Part shown: one piece after another, positions 15,903 to 24,543 of the stretch
How the letters are laid out: each line of letters opens with the position of its first letter
Numbering within the stretch: position 1 is the first letter of the stretch
Assembly: GCA_026934365.1 (NCBI GenBank)
Contig: JADHZE010000013.1
Coordinates: forward strand, 1 to 39,339
Direction: 5' to 3'
From: Isoptericola sp. QY 916
Lineage (GTDB): Bacteria > Actinomycetota > Actinomycetes > Actinomycetales > Cellulomonadaceae
DNA: 39,339 nucleotides
Position numbers and translations under genes: made by a program
Notes under the pieces: model-generated
The model's input: the letters and a program-made list of their open reading frames with translations, nothing else
Databases searched by the model: none
Told to the model about the DNA's origin: nothing

Positions 15903-17099
15903 ATGGCCATCGGAGTCCCGGCCGGGAGCCACCTGCACGTGATCACGCCCGGCGACCACTTCTCCCCGTCGACCGGGAGCGCCCTGCCCTCGGTCGTGCA
16001 CGGCCTCGCCGCCGCGACCCCGCCCGGAGCCCCGCGGTCGGTCGTCGCCGTCGCGCGCGGCACCTACCCCGACCGCTACCCGAGCGCGGACGTCGTCGAG
16101 TACGACCCCGTGCCGCAGCAGCGCGCCGACCGCTATCGCGACGCCGCGGCGGCGCGCCTGGGCCTGCCCCGGACCGGCGCCCGGCGGCCACTCGCCGCCG
16201 CGCTCGCGGACCAGGCGCGGTGGCCCGCCTCCGTGGTCCTCGGCCACAACCTCCCCCAGCTCGTCCCGCTCGTGGACGCCGACCGGCACGCGGCCGTGCT
16301 CTACGCGCACAACGAGCTGCTGCGCACGTACTCCCCGCGGGAGGCGGCCCGGGTGCTCGACCCCGCGGGCGCCGTCGTCTGCGTCAGCGGCTACGTCGCC
16401 GAGCGGACCGCGGACCGTCTGCCCCCAAGGCTGCGCGACCGCGTGCGAGTGGTGCACAACGGGGTCGACACCGCGCTCTTCCGTCCCGGTGACGCGGACC
16501 GGGTCGCCGGGGAGCCGCTGCGGGTCGTGTTCGTCGGGCGCACCGTGCCCGACAAGGGGCCGGACGTCCTCGTGGACGCCTTGCTCCGGCTCCGTCGGCC
16601 GGACGTGGTCGCCACCGTCGTCGGCACGCCGCACTTCGCCCCCGGCGCGCCCCTCACCCGGTACGAGCGCGAGCTGCGGGCCGCCGCCCGGCCGCTCGGC
16701 GACGCCGTGCGCTGGCTCCCGTTCCGGCCCCGGGACGAGGTGGCCGCCCTGATGCGCGCCGCCGACGTCGTGGTGGTGCCCTCCCGGTGGGCCGAGCCGT
16801 TCGCCCTCACCGTACTGGAGGGGATGGCGTCCGGCGCCGCTGTCGTCGCCGCACGGACCGGAGGCATCCCCGAGGCGGCCGGCGACGCCGGGGTGCTGGT
16901 GCCGCCCGGGTCTCCCGACGCCCTGGCCGCCGCTCTGGAGGGTCTCGCCGACGACCGCGCGTTGCTGGCCACGACCCGTGAGCGCTGCCTGCGACACGCG
17001 CAGGCGCACGACTGGCGCGCGGCGCGGCGGACCCTCGACGTCGTCCTCGGCGACCTCGGCCTGACGTCCGTCAGGCCGGCGGGGATGCCCGCGGCCTGA
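15903..17099 (+). CDS. Glycosyltransferase family 4
   Basis: This 398-residue GT-B glycosyltransferase has an acceptor domain that includes LYAHNELLRTYSPREA and VVCVSGYVAERT. The donor domain has VVFVGRTVPDKGPDVLVDAL and the E-x7-E region EPFALTVLEGMASGAAVVAARTGGIPEAAG. The overall form resembles bacterial GT4 enzymes that add hexoses to cell-surface glycans. It is a single gene behind a repeat-type operator, divergent from the flippase operon. The ATG lies 7 nt after a TAGGCT -10 box, so the start is well supported. It ends 7 bp before the convergent DUF4038 gene. Confidence 0.87.
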   Translation: MAIGVPAGSHLHVITPGDHFSPSTGSALPSVVHGLAAATPPGAPRSVVAVARGTYPDRYPSADVVEYDPVPQQRADRYRDAAAARLGLPRTGARRPLAAALADQARWPASVVLGHNLPQLVPLVDADRHAAVLYAHNELLRTYSPREAARVLDPAGAVVCVSGYVAERTADRLPPRLRDRVRVVHNGVDTALFRPGDADRVAGEPLRVVFVGRTVPDKGPDVLVDALLRLRRPDVVATVVGTPHFAPGAPLTRYERELRAAARPLGDAVRWLPFRPRDEVAALMRAADVVVVPSRWAEPFALTVLEGMASGAAVVAARTGGIPEAAGDAGVLVPPGSPDALAAALEGLADDRALLATTRERCLRHAQAHDWRAARRTLDVVLGDLGLTSVRPAGMPAA

Positions 17100-17106
17100 G
17101 CCGGCG

Positions 17107-18573
17107 TCAGCCCGGCCCGATCACCAGCAGCCAGTCGCCCCCGCCGTCGGCGTTGCGGCCCGGGGTCCTCATGCGGTCGGTCAGCGCCACAGGAGTCGCC
17201 GCGCCGGACGACGGGTCCACCCAGCGCGCCCTCCCCGCGGAGGCGAGTACCGCCAGGTCGAGGCCGAGCTCGCGCTCCGTCGGGACGTAGACGACCGCGG
17301 CGCGACCGTCCGCCGTGACCGCCGCCGTCGCGCGGTCACCGTGGAGGACGTCCGTCGTGTCACCGGTCCGCGCCGCCCCGGCGCCGGAGAGGACGAGGTC
17401 GTCGGAGGGGCGCAGCTCCCACCAGGGCAGCGCCTCGACCACGTCCCGCACCACGCCGACCTGCCGGAGGCCCGGCGCGTCGAGGCGGCCCTGCCAACCG
17501 TCGAGGAACTCCCAGTCGTCGCTGCCGTAGACGTCCCCCGGCGATCCCGACGTCAGGGCCCACGCGGCCTGCCGTCGCAGCGACTCGGGGGTCGTCGGCG
17601 GCCCGCCGTCGTTGTTCTCGCCCTCGTAGCCGCCCTCGGCGAAGAGCGCGGGGACGGCGGGCTCGCGGTCGTAGGCCTGTCGGACGGCGTCGTAGGCGGG
17701 CGGGTAGGAGTAGACGAAGGTGAAGTCCACCCGGGAGGCCCAGTATCGGTCGTCGGTGGAGACGGAGCGCGGGTAGCCCAGCTGGATCGAGAACGGCCGG
17801 TGGTCTCCCGTGTCGCGGATGCCCTGCACCACCTGGTCGAAGCACCGGTCGACGTCGCTGCCGGCCGCCGGGTCGTCCGCGGCGGGGAAGTAGTCCCCGC
17901 CCGTCATCCAGACGACGCCGGGCAGGTCGGCTGCCCAGGCGCCCACCCGCTCGCCGTAGGTACGGCACTCCTGCTGCGAGGACGGCGAGAACGCGCGGCC
18001 CACCGTCCAGCCGTCCACCGGGTAGAGGAACACCGACATGCCGCGCTCCGCCGCGGCGGCGAGGGTCGCGTGCGCCCGGTCCCAGTACTCCGGCACCCAG
18101 GACAGGACGTCACCGTCCACGAACGGGAGCAGACCGTCCGCGGTCGCGCCGTCGTCGGACGGCCCGCCGTTGGCCGTCGCGCCCAGCAGCGAGACGATCA
18201 GGGCGTTGACCCCGCGCCCCTGCCGGTCGTCCAGGTAGGTCAGCGCCTCCTCGGGGGACAGGTCGACCAGCAGCGACCAGGGCGAGTCTCCGCGCACCAG
18301 GACCGGCGCGCCGTCCTGGTCGACGAAGTACCGCCCGTCCGGACCGATGCCCGTGACGAGGTGTGCCCCGTCCGGCGTCTCGGGCGCCGGCGGCGGCGTC
18401 ACGGGCAGCTCCGCGGCGACCGGCCCGGCCGTGCCACCGATCCGGCTCGCCTGCCCCTGGTGCTCCCGGTCCCACCACCATGCGGCACCGGCGACCGCGA
18501 GCGCGACGACGGCCGTCGTCGCCACGAGGGCGACGACCCGGCGTCTCCGCCCGTGCGACCTCTCCCGCACCAC
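17107..18573 (-). CDS. Membrane-anchored DUF4038 glycoside-hydrolase-like protein
   Basis: This 488-residue protein starts with a basic stretch and one hydrophobic helix (about 13-31) that acts as an N-terminal anchor or uncleaved signal. An extracellular domain of the DUF4038 family (TIM barrel, related to GH140) follows: YFVDQDGAPVLVRGDSPWSLL, LDDRQGRGVNALIVSLL, a WMTGGDYFPA acid-bearing strand and ALFAEGGYEGENN, probably the second catalytic acid. A C-terminal beta domain (about 400-488) ends in GGGDWLLVIGPG, like the domain that often follows DUF4038. It may trim or remodel the exported polysaccharide. It is the last gene of a six-gene operon, 12 bp after the GT2 gene. The start is one of two adjacent GTG codons. 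Confidence 0.82.
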   Translation of the reverse strand: MVRERSHGRRRRVVALVATTAVVALAVAGAAWWWDREHQGQASRIGGTAGPVAAELPVTPPPAPETPDGAHLVTGIGPDGRYFVDQDGAPVLVRGDSPWSLLVDLSPEEALTYLDDRQGRGVNALIVSLLGATANGGPSDDGATADGLLPFVDGDVLSWVPEYWDRAHATLAAAAERGMSVFLYPVDGWTVGRAFSPSSQQECRTYGERVGAWAADLPGVVWMTGGDYFPAADDPAAGSDVDRCFDQVVQGIRDTGDHRPFSIQLGYPRSVSTDDRYWASRVDFTFVYSYPPAYDAVRQAYDREPAVPALFAEGGYEGENNDGGPPTTPESLRRQAAWALTSGSPGDVYGSDDWEFLDGWQGRLDAPGLRQVGVVRDVVEALPWWELRPSDDLVLSGAGAARTGDTTDVLHGDRATAAVTADGRAAVVYVPTERELGLDLAVLASAGRARWVDPSSGAATPVALTDRMRTPGRNADGGGDWLLVIGPG

Positions 18574-18585
18574 GACGCCGCCCGC

Positions 18586-19470
18586 TCAGCCCGCGAACCC
18601 GGCAGCGGTCGCGACGTCGCGGGCCATCCCCCGCCACCTCGGCAGCACCCAGCCCGGCACGATCCGCGACCAGCACCGCGCCTTCTCCCGGAGCGGGAGG
18701 CCCGTCGTCGCGACGGCCCGGTACAGCTCGAGGTTGAGCCGCGTCTGCGGGAAGGCGAAGCGGACCCGCGCGGACGGCGCGTGCCACTTCACCTGCTCCT
18801 GGCCCTGCAGCGAGAGCTGCTCGGGCACCCGCCGCTGCAGGAACGCCCGGTCGTCCACGACGACGGCCGGTCCCTGGCAGAGCAGCTCGGTCAGTAGCAC
18901 GATGTCGTCGCCCACCATCGGGCGCAGCGGGCGCGCGCGGGCCAGCGCCGAGCGCCGGATCACGCCGTACATGACGTGCGACGCCTGCGACCGGAACAGG
19001 CGGCGCAGCCGCTCGTGCGCGGCGTCGGCGTCCAACCCGAGGTCCGCATCCCCGAGGCCGTCGGTGACCGTGCCGTCGCCGTCGACCAGCCGGGCCCGCG
19101 TCATCGCGAGCACGGCGTCGGGGCGCTCGTCGAGGGCCCGCACGCACGAGGAGGCGAACGTGGGGAGCCAGAGATCGTCCACGGCCGCCCAGCTGAACAG
19201 GGGGGCCGAGGACCGTTCGAGGACGCGCCGGTAGTTCCACGTCCCACCGCGGTTCGCCTCCGCGCGGAGGTACCGCACGCGGGGGTCCGCCGCGGCGACG
19301 GCACGGCAGATCTCCTGGGTGCCGTCGGTCGAGCCGTTGTCGGAGACGACGACCTCGAGGTCCTCCAGGTCCTGCGCGAGCAGGGACCGGAGGGCTCCCT
19401 CCAGGAACCGCTCGCCGTTGTACACCGGCAGCCCGAAGGACAGCACGGGGGCCGGCGCGCCCCGCGTCAC
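18586..19470 (-). CDS. Glycosyltransferase family 2
   Basis: This 294-residue GT-A enzyme has LSFGLPVYNGERFLEGALRSLLAQDLEDLEVVVSDNGSTDGT at the N-terminus, the nucleotide-binding start of GT2. The DxD region follows as FSWAAVDDLWLP. The C-terminal 60 residues are amphipathic and basic, suggesting peripheral membrane binding. It should add one sugar to the lipid-linked unit. The start is the GTG of a GTGA overlap with the PIG-L deacetylase stop. A longer frame to 19587 only covers the deacetylase gene out of phase. Confidence 0.87.
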   Translation of the reverse strand: MTRGAPAPVLSFGLPVYNGERFLEGALRSLLAQDLEDLEVVVSDNGSTDGTQEICRAVAAADPRVRYLRAEANRGGTWNYRRVLERSSAPLFSWAAVDDLWLPTFASSCVRALDERPDAVLAMTRARLVDGDGTVTDGLGDADLGLDADAAHERLRRLFRSQASHVMYGVIRRSALARARPLRPMVGDDIVLLTELLCQGPAVVVDDRAFLQRRVPEQLSLQGQEQVKWHAPSARVRFAFPQTRLNLELYRAVATTGLPLREKARCWSRIVPGWVLPRWRGMARDVATAAGFAG

Positions 19471-20117
19471 GGTGTCCCCCGGCCGAGCGACAGCACGCTC
19501 TTGGTCACGGTGTACGCCTCGGCGTAGCGGCTGCGGCACTCCATCCCGCGCAGGCGCAGGAGCCCGAGGAACACCTCGTGGTCCCACCAGTCATGAGCCT
19601 TCTGGGAGGCGTAGCAGGCGTCGAGCAGCTCGACCTTGCGCCGCGCCAGCGCGTCGGGGACCGGCACGTAGGTCGACGGGCGCCCCATGTCGCCGTCCCA
19701 CTTGGGGATCTCGTAGTGCAGCACGACGGCGTCCCGCCAGACCGTCGGAGCCATCGTCCCCACCAGCCGGTGGTCCTGGTGCGCGTCGTCGGGCCGCGGC
19801 GCCAGCACCAGGTCCGGTGCCGGGACCCGCTCGGCGTGCTCGTGCAGGGCGGCCCGCGCCTCTCCCCACCGGTCCGGCAGGCGCCCGTCCGGAAGCCCGC
19901 CGAACACGCTCGTCGCGCCGGGGAGGAAGGCCTCCGCGGCGGTGCGCGCCTCGTCCTGGCGGGACGGGTCGCCGGTGAGCGTGAGGTACGCCGCCTCGAC
20001 ACCACCCCGCGCCGCGAGCGCCAGCAGCGTGCCGCCGCAGGCGATCTCGACGTCGTCCGGGTGCGCGGCGAGGCACACCACCCGCAGCGGGCCGTCGGGG
20101 AGCGCGAGGCCGATCAT
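19467..20117 (-). CDS. PIG-L family deacetylase
   Basis: This 216-residue protein has the zinc-binding motif AHPDDVEIACGGT (His and two Asp, about 19-31) and the second metal histidine in DAHQDHR (about 112-118). These are characteristic of LmbE/PIG-L N-acetylglucosaminyl deacetylases. In surface-glycan loci such enzymes remove N-acetyl groups from a sugar or sugar nucleotide, giving a free amine. The aminotransferase at the head of the operon makes an amino sugar plausible. The ATG overlaps the upstream stop codon (ATGA), and the gene is joined to the GT2 gene downstream by a GTGA overlap. Confidence 0.88.
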   Translation of the reverse strand: MIGLALPDGPLRVVCLAAHPDDVEIACGGTLLALAARGGVEAAYLTLTGDPSRQDEARTAAEAFLPGATSVFGGLPDGRLPDRWGEARAALHEHAERVPAPDLVLAPRPDDAHQDHRLVGTMAPTVWRDAVVLHYEIPKWDGDMGRPSTYVPVPDALARRKVELLDACYASQKAHDWWDHEVFLGLLRLRGMECRSRYAEAYTVTKSVLSLGRGTP

Positions 20118-21349
20118 CGGGCGGCCCCCGACCTCTCGTGCGAGCTGCTGGCGGCGGCCCCGGGGACCGTCGAGGCGAGGACGTCGCGGAGCCGCTCCTC
20201 CTGAGCCGCCAGCCGTCGGGCCGCGTCCGCGAGCACCGGCCGCGTGTCTTGCGCGGGCTCCCGCAGCAGGGCGAGCACCTGGTCCGCCACCTCGTCCGGG
20301 TCGAAGCCGTCGACCGTGTGCACCTGCTCCCCCTGGCCGAACTGCTCGAGCAGCCGTCCCTGCTTCGCGCCGTAGCCGAGCGAGACGGCCGGGACCCCCA
20401 GCCGCAGCGCCGTCACCAGATGGTGGTACCGGGCCGCCGCGACGACCCGTGACCCGGCCGTCTCCCGCGCCACGTCGGCCAACGACCCCGCCTCCACGGC
20501 CTCGACCCGGCCTGGGCCGGCCGACGCCGCACGGGCCGCGACCTCGCGGGCGGTCGGCGCGTCCGGCAGCGCGCCGCCGAGCACGACGACGTCGGCGCCG
20601 GACGCCGCCACCCGCTGGACGACCCGCACCATCCGCGCGACGTAGGCGGCGCGGTCCGCCTCCCCCTCCGCCGTCCCGAGGCCCCGGTAGTCGATGACTC
20701 CCACGACGACCCGCGGCCGCTCACGGCGAGGGGCGGCGGGCGCCGGGAGCCCGAGGACGAGATCGGGCACCACGTCGAGGGGGCGTCGCACCCCGAGCCG
20801 GCGCGCGGCGCGCGCCGACCCGTCGTCGCGCACCGTCACGAGGGTCGCGGCGGAGAGCGTCCAGCGGAACAGTCGCGCCGTCACGGGGTGGAAGGCGGCG
20901 TCGACCCCGACCGACAGGGCGAGGAAGGGCCGCCCTCGGAGGCGGGCGGCGAACGCGTACCAGAAGAGGGTGAGCGGGATCCCCCCGGGGGCGATCGCCA
21001 GCCCCTCGAAGATCCCGGTGCCGGGCACGACCACGGCGTCCAGGTCGCCGACCGTGCGCCACGCGCGCCGCGCGTCGGCCAGCTTGCCGAGCAGGCCGCC
21101 CGCTCCCCCGCGGCGGGCACCGGGATGGTGCAGGGGCACGGCCGCCACGCCGTGCTCCGCCGTCACCGCCTCGCACCGGTCGGCCACCACCACCGGGACC
21201 ACCCGGTCGTCGGCCCGCAGCACGCCCAGCATCGCGGCGAGCGAGGCCTCGTTCCCGAAGTTGTGGACCCCGAACTCGCCCAGCAGCCCGACGTGCACCT
21301 TCACCTCGCCCACCGGGACCTCGTGCACCGGGACCTCACGCGCCGGCAC
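20114..21349 (-). CDS. Polysaccharide pyruvyl transferase family protein
   Basis: This protein of up to 411 residues resembles the PF04230 family (CsaB, WcaK, ExoV). It has LLGEFGVHNFGNEASLAAML near the N-terminus, VVVPGTGIFEG, VTVRDDGSARAARRLG and, in the C-terminal half, VVAARYHHLVTALRLGVPAVSLGYGAKQGRLLEQFG, where the RYHH motif is the family hallmark. Members place a pyruvate ketal on sugars or act as fold-related glycosyltransferases. Pyruvylation would add negative charge to the polymer. The N-terminal 15 residues are a degenerate VPVHEVPVGEV repeat, so a GTG at 21304 (VKVHVGLLGEFG) may be the true start. The GTG at 21349 overlaps the upstream gene by 14 bp. Confidence 0.83.
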   Translation of the reverse strand: MPAREVPVHEVPVGEVKVHVGLLGEFGVHNFGNEASLAAMLGVLRADDRVVPVVVADRCEAVTAEHGVAAVPLHHPGARRGGAGGLLGKLADARRAWRTVGDLDAVVVPGTGIFEGLAIAPGGIPLTLFWYAFAARLRGRPFLALSVGVDAAFHPVTARLFRWTLSAATLVTVRDDGSARAARRLGVRRPLDVVPDLVLGLPAPAAPRRERPRVVVGVIDYRGLGTAEGEADRAAYVARMVRVVQRVAASGADVVVLGGALPDAPTAREVAARAASAGPGRVEAVEAGSLADVARETAGSRVVAAARYHHLVTALRLGVPAVSLGYGAKQGRLLEQFGQGEQVHTVDGFDPDEVADQVLALLREPAQDTRPVLADAARRLAAQEERLRDVLASTVPGAAASSSHERSGAAR

Positions 21350-22187
21350 GAGCCGGACCCACGACCTCGCCGACCTCGACCTCGGGCACGCGCCGCGGCA
21401 CGGGGCGCGCGCCGCTGTCCCACACCGCCCACGGCCGGTCGCCCACGCGGTTCATCTCCTCCAGCGCGGACCGCTCCTTGAGCGTGTCCATCGGCGCCCA
21501 GAACCCGGTATGCGGGTGCACGCGGAACCGGCCGGCGCGAGCGGCGCGCACGCAGGCGTCCATGACGAGGTCCTCGCCCTCGCCCAGGTAGTCGAAGATG
21601 CCCTGCCGCAGCACGAAGTACCCGCCGTTGATGCACATGCTCATGTCGGCCACGGGCTCCAGGTCGCGCATCGTGCCGTCGGGGTCGTAGCGCACCACGT
21701 GGAACGAGTCCTGCGGGGCCACCGCCATGAGCGACCCGACGGCGTCCGTGGCGAGGAAGTCGTCGACGATCCGGTCCATCGGCGCGTCCGTGAGCACGTC
21801 GCCGTAGTTGGCGAGGAACACCTCGTCGTCGTCGAGGAACCGGCGCACGCGCCGCAGCCGCTCGCCGATCGCCGTGTCGATCCCCGTGTCGACGAACGTG
21901 ATGCGCCACTCGCTGATGTCGCTGCTGAGCAGCTCGACGTGCTCGCCGCCCTTGGTGAGGACGAAGTCGTTGGAGTGCGTCTCGGAGTAGTGGAGGAAGT
22001 AGTCCTTCACGGCGTTCGCGCCGTGCCCCAGCGCGAGCACGAACTCCGTGTGCCCGTAGTGCGCGTAGTACTTCATGATGTGCCACAGGACGGGCCGCGA
22101 CCCGATCGGCATCATCGGCTTGGGCAGCGAGTCGGGACCGGACCGCATCCGCATCCCCAGCCCGCCGCAGAACAGCACGACCTTCAT
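21336..22187 (-). CDS. rfbF: Glucose-1-phosphate cytidylyltransferase-like sugar nucleotidyltransferase
   Basis: This 283-residue enzyme has a nucleotide-binding loop FCGGLGMRMRSGPDSLPKPMMPIGSRPVLWHIMKYYAHYGHTEFVLALGH. The HIMKYYAHYG block is closer to RfbF/DdhA cytidylyltransferases than to RmlA. Asp in NYGDVLTD and the metal-binding Asp in WAPMDTLKE are also present. It would activate a hexose-1-phosphate as a CDP- (or other NDP-) sugar, feeding the epimerase and methyltransferase genes nearby. Nucleotide specificity is uncertain. The ATG overlaps the upstream stop (ATGA). The last 14 bp overlap the next gene if its GTG at 21349 is used. Confidence 0.82.
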   Translation of the reverse strand: MKVVLFCGGLGMRMRSGPDSLPKPMMPIGSRPVLWHIMKYYAHYGHTEFVLALGHGANAVKDYFLHYSETHSNDFVLTKGGEHVELLSSDISEWRITFVDTGIDTAIGERLRRVRRFLDDDEVFLANYGDVLTDAPMDRIVDDFLATDAVGSLMAVAPQDSFHVVRYDPDGTMRDLEPVADMSMCINGGYFVLRQGIFDYLGEGEDLVMDACVRAARAGRFRVHPHTGFWAPMDTLKERSALEEMNRVGDRPWAVWDSGARPVPRRVPEVEVGEVVGPARAGA

Positions 22188-23614
22188 GACGTCCCTCCCA
22201 GGGCCTGCCCGTCGTCGGGCGTGTGACGGACACGGCGCGGCGCGGCCCGCTCCCGCAGCGCGGGGGCGACGGGCCGGCCGACGAGGAAGCCGTCGGTGCC
22301 GCCCGCGTCCAGAGCGGCGGCGTAGACGGGCAGCGCCCCGGCGACGGCCTCGACCGTCCGGTCGACGTCCGCGTCGGTGTGCGCGGCGGAGATCACGAAC
22401 GACTGCGCCAGCACGCCGCGGCGCAGCAGCTCGGCGAGGAACAGGGTGCGGTACGCCTGCGAGGGCGCGCCGTCGTGGTCGCGGGTGCCGAAGACCAGGC
22501 ACGCCGGGTGCCCGGACACCGTCACCGAGCCCGTCAGACCGGCGGAGTCGACCACCTGCTGCACCCCGGCACGCAGCCGCTCACCCTGGGCGGCCATCGC
22601 GCCGGGCACGTCGCGCGCGGCGTACTCGCGGTGCACCGCCAGCCACGCCGCGAGCCCGGCCGTCTCCGCGCCGTGCGTCGTCGAGAGCAGGAAGACCCGC
22701 CGTGCGTCCGTCGCCAGGCCGCCGAGCTCCATGAGCTCGCGCCGGCCCGCGAGCGCCGAGACGGCGAACCCGTTGCCCAGCGCCTTGCCCCACGTCGACA
22801 GGTCCGGCACGACGCCGTACACGGTCTGGGCGCCTCCGGCGGACCACCGCATCCCGGTGATGATCTCGTCGAACACGAGCACCGTCCCCGTGCTGTCGCA
22901 CAGGGCGCGCAGCCCCTCGAGGTAGCCGGGCGGGGGGCTCGCGTGCGCGGTCGCGGCCTCGAGCACGAGGGCGGCGACACGGCCCTCGTGCCGGGCGAGC
23001 AGCTCCTGGACGGCGGCCAGGTCGCCGTACGGGAACCGGACCGTGAGGTCGCCGATCGCCCGCGGGATCCCGGCGTCCATCGGCGTGGTGCCGATGAACC
23101 AGTCGTCGGTGGAGAAGAACGGGTGGTCGGCGCAGACGGCGACCAGGTCGCGGCCTGTCGCGGCGCGGGCCAGCCGCACCGCCGCGGTGGTGACGTCGGA
23201 GCCGTTCTTCGCGAACTTCACCATGTCGGCGCCCGGCACCTGCGCGCAGAACGCCTCGGCCGCCTCCAGCTCCCACCGGCTGGGCCGGGAGAAGCTCACG
23301 CCGTCCGCGATCGCCGACGTCACGGCGTCCACCACGGGCCGGAAGCCGTGGCCGAGCGTGACGCTGCGCAGGCCCATCCCGTACTCGACGTACTCGTTGC
23401 CGTCCACGTCCCACACGTGGGCGCCCGCGCCCCGCGCCAGCACAGGGGCCATGCGCTCCGGGTACTGGTCCGCGCCGCGCGCGTACGTGTGCGCGCCCCC
23501 GGGCACGAGACGGTGCAGCCGGGCCTGCGCGGCCGTCGACCGGTCGAAGGACCGGGCGGGGTCCGCGGGCTGCGACGGGTCGGGATGCGTCGCGTGCTGC
23601 GTCAGCTGCGTCAT
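22184..23614 (-). CDS. Class III aminotransferase (glutamate-1-semialdehyde aminomutase-like)
   Basis: This 476-residue PLP enzyme resembles GSA aminomutase-like proteins of glycan loci. It has VPGGAHTYARGADQYP, GHGFRPV, KNGSDVTTAAVRLAR (phosphate-binding), VFDEIITGMR (Asp249, PLP pyridine nitrogen) and the Schiff-base Lys277 in STWGKALGNGF. It probably moves an amino group onto a sugar or a small side chain, rather than acting in haem synthesis; the location and the poorly conserved C-terminal 40 residues favour this. It is the first gene of a tightly coupled six-gene operon. The start is an ATG preceded by a purine-rich GGGGGC stretch. Confidence 0.82.
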   Translation of the reverse strand: MTQLTQHATHPDPSQPADPARSFDRSTAAQARLHRLVPGGAHTYARGADQYPERMAPVLARGAGAHVWDVDGNEYVEYGMGLRSVTLGHGFRPVVDAVTSAIADGVSFSRPSRWELEAAEAFCAQVPGADMVKFAKNGSDVTTAAVRLARAATGRDLVAVCADHPFFSTDDWFIGTTPMDAGIPRAIGDLTVRFPYGDLAAVQELLARHEGRVAALVLEAATAHASPPPGYLEGLRALCDSTGTVLVFDEIITGMRWSAGGAQTVYGVVPDLSTWGKALGNGFAVSALAGRRELMELGGLATDARRVFLLSTTHGAETAGLAAWLAVHREYAARDVPGAMAAQGERLRAGVQQVVDSAGLTGSVTVSGHPACLVFGTRDHDGAPSQAYRTLFLAELLRRGVLAQSFVISAAHTDADVDRTVEAVAGALPVYAAALDAGGTDGFLVGRPVAPALRERAAPRRVRHTPDDGQALGGTS

Positions 23615-23729
23615 GGTGCCCCCGGGTGCGGTCGGGAGGTGGGTCGTGAAGTCTGGTGGGGCCGGCAGGGGGCCGGTCCCGCCGCCAGTCTGCGGCGCGG
23701 CACGGCACGGATGAAGGGCCCGCAGGGCT

Positions 23730-23788
23730 TTTCATCCGGCGCCCGCACCGACTTCACCCGACCGCTCCCCGGACCCTCTCCGTACCGT
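23730..23788 (+). promoter_or_regulatory. TTTCACCC direct-repeat operator and TACCGT -10 box of the RmlC-like gene
   Basis: TTTCATCC (23730-23737) and CTTCACCC (23752-23759) are 22 bp apart. TACCGT (23783-23788) starts 31 bp after the proximal copy, exactly as at 15890, and the ATG follows after 7 nt. An inverted GGATGAAG at 23709-23716 may be an extra half-site serving the divergent aminotransferase operon. Confidence 0.55.
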
Positions 23789-23795
23789 GTGGAGC

Positions 23796-24374
23796 ATGCA
23801 GGTGCTGCCCACGACCCTCGACGGCGTGCTGATCCTCGCCCCCACCCCGCACCGGGACGAGCGCGGGCTGTTCACGCGCACGTTCGACACCGCCACCGCG
23901 GCGCACGCGGGCCTCGACCCGGCGGCGTTCGTGCAGGACAGCCAGTCCCGCTCGCGGCGCGGCGTCGTGCGGGGGCTGCACGGTCGGGTGGGCGGCGGCG
24001 AGGCCAAGCTGGTGCGGGTGGCGCACGGTGCCGTGCACGACGTCGTCGTCGACGCCCGCCCGGGCTCCCCGACGTTCGGGCGCTGGGAGGCGTTCCGGCT
24101 CGACGACGTCGACTTCCACGTCCTGTACGTGCCGCGCGGCTGCCTGCACGGACACCAGACGCTCACCGACACCGCGGACGTCTGCTACCGCATCGACGCG
24201 GAGCACGACCCGTCCGAGGACGTCGCGGTGCACCACCTCGACCCCGACCTCGGGGTGCGGTGGCCGCTGCCCGTCTCGCTCGTCAGCGACCGCGACGCCG
24301 CCGCGGGGCCGTGGGTGGCGCTCGTCCAGCAGCTCGGCGGGGCGGCGTCGGGGCCCGGCGCGGACGTGCTGTAG
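23796..24374 (+). CDS. rfbC: dTDP-4-dehydrorhamnose 3,5-epimerase-like protein
   Basis: This 192-residue cupin has the RmlC order of motifs. DERGLFTRTF is followed by VVRGLHGR with the catalytic-base His, AHGAVHDVVVDARPGSPTFGRWEAF with the paired Asp, YVPRGCLHGHQTL, a CYRIDAEHDP region bearing the active-site Tyr, and a C-terminal DPDLGVRWP. It epimerises C3 and/or C5 of a 4-keto-6-deoxy NDP-sugar. No RmlA, RmlB or RmlD is in the window, so the substrate may be the product of the RfbF-like enzyme rather than a dTDP-sugar. It is a single, probably leaderless gene under the repeat-type operator. Confidence 0.85.
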   Translation: MQVLPTTLDGVLILAPTPHRDERGLFTRTFDTATAAHAGLDPAAFVQDSQSRSRRGVVRGLHGRVGGGEAKLVRVAHGAVHDVVVDARPGSPTFGRWEAFRLDDVDFHVLYVPRGCLHGHQTLTDTADVCYRIDAEHDPSEDVAVHHLDPDLGVRWPLPVSLVSDRDAAAGPWVALVQQLGGAASGPGADVL

Positions 24375-24487
24375 CCCGACGCCGACGAAGTCGTCCCAGG
24401 ACGGCCGACGGCGTCGCGCCGCGTCGAGCCTGCCGTTCCCCTGGGGACGAGCTGCTTCTCCACAGATCTCGTCGACTCCCTGGTCGA

Positions 24488-24509
24488 TCGAACATGCGTT
24501 CGATAGCGT
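24488..24509 (+). promoter_or_regulatory. LexA (SOS) box abutting a TAGCGT -10 box
   Basis: TCGAACATGCGTTCGA (24488-24503) is a perfect match to the actinobacterial SOS-box pattern TCGAAC-N4-GTTCGA. TAGCGT (24504-24509) follows with no gap. Repressor bound here would block the promoter of the DUF222-HNH gene directly. Confidence 0.85.
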
Positions 24510-24543
24510 CCTTCGTGTCATGGCGCGCCGACCGAGGAGAACG

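Noticed and set aside
17099-17107. Terminator hairpin in the short gap between the convergent GT4 and DUF4038 genes
   Set aside because: The GGCCGGC-type sequences there pair only weakly and are typical of any high-GC stretch.
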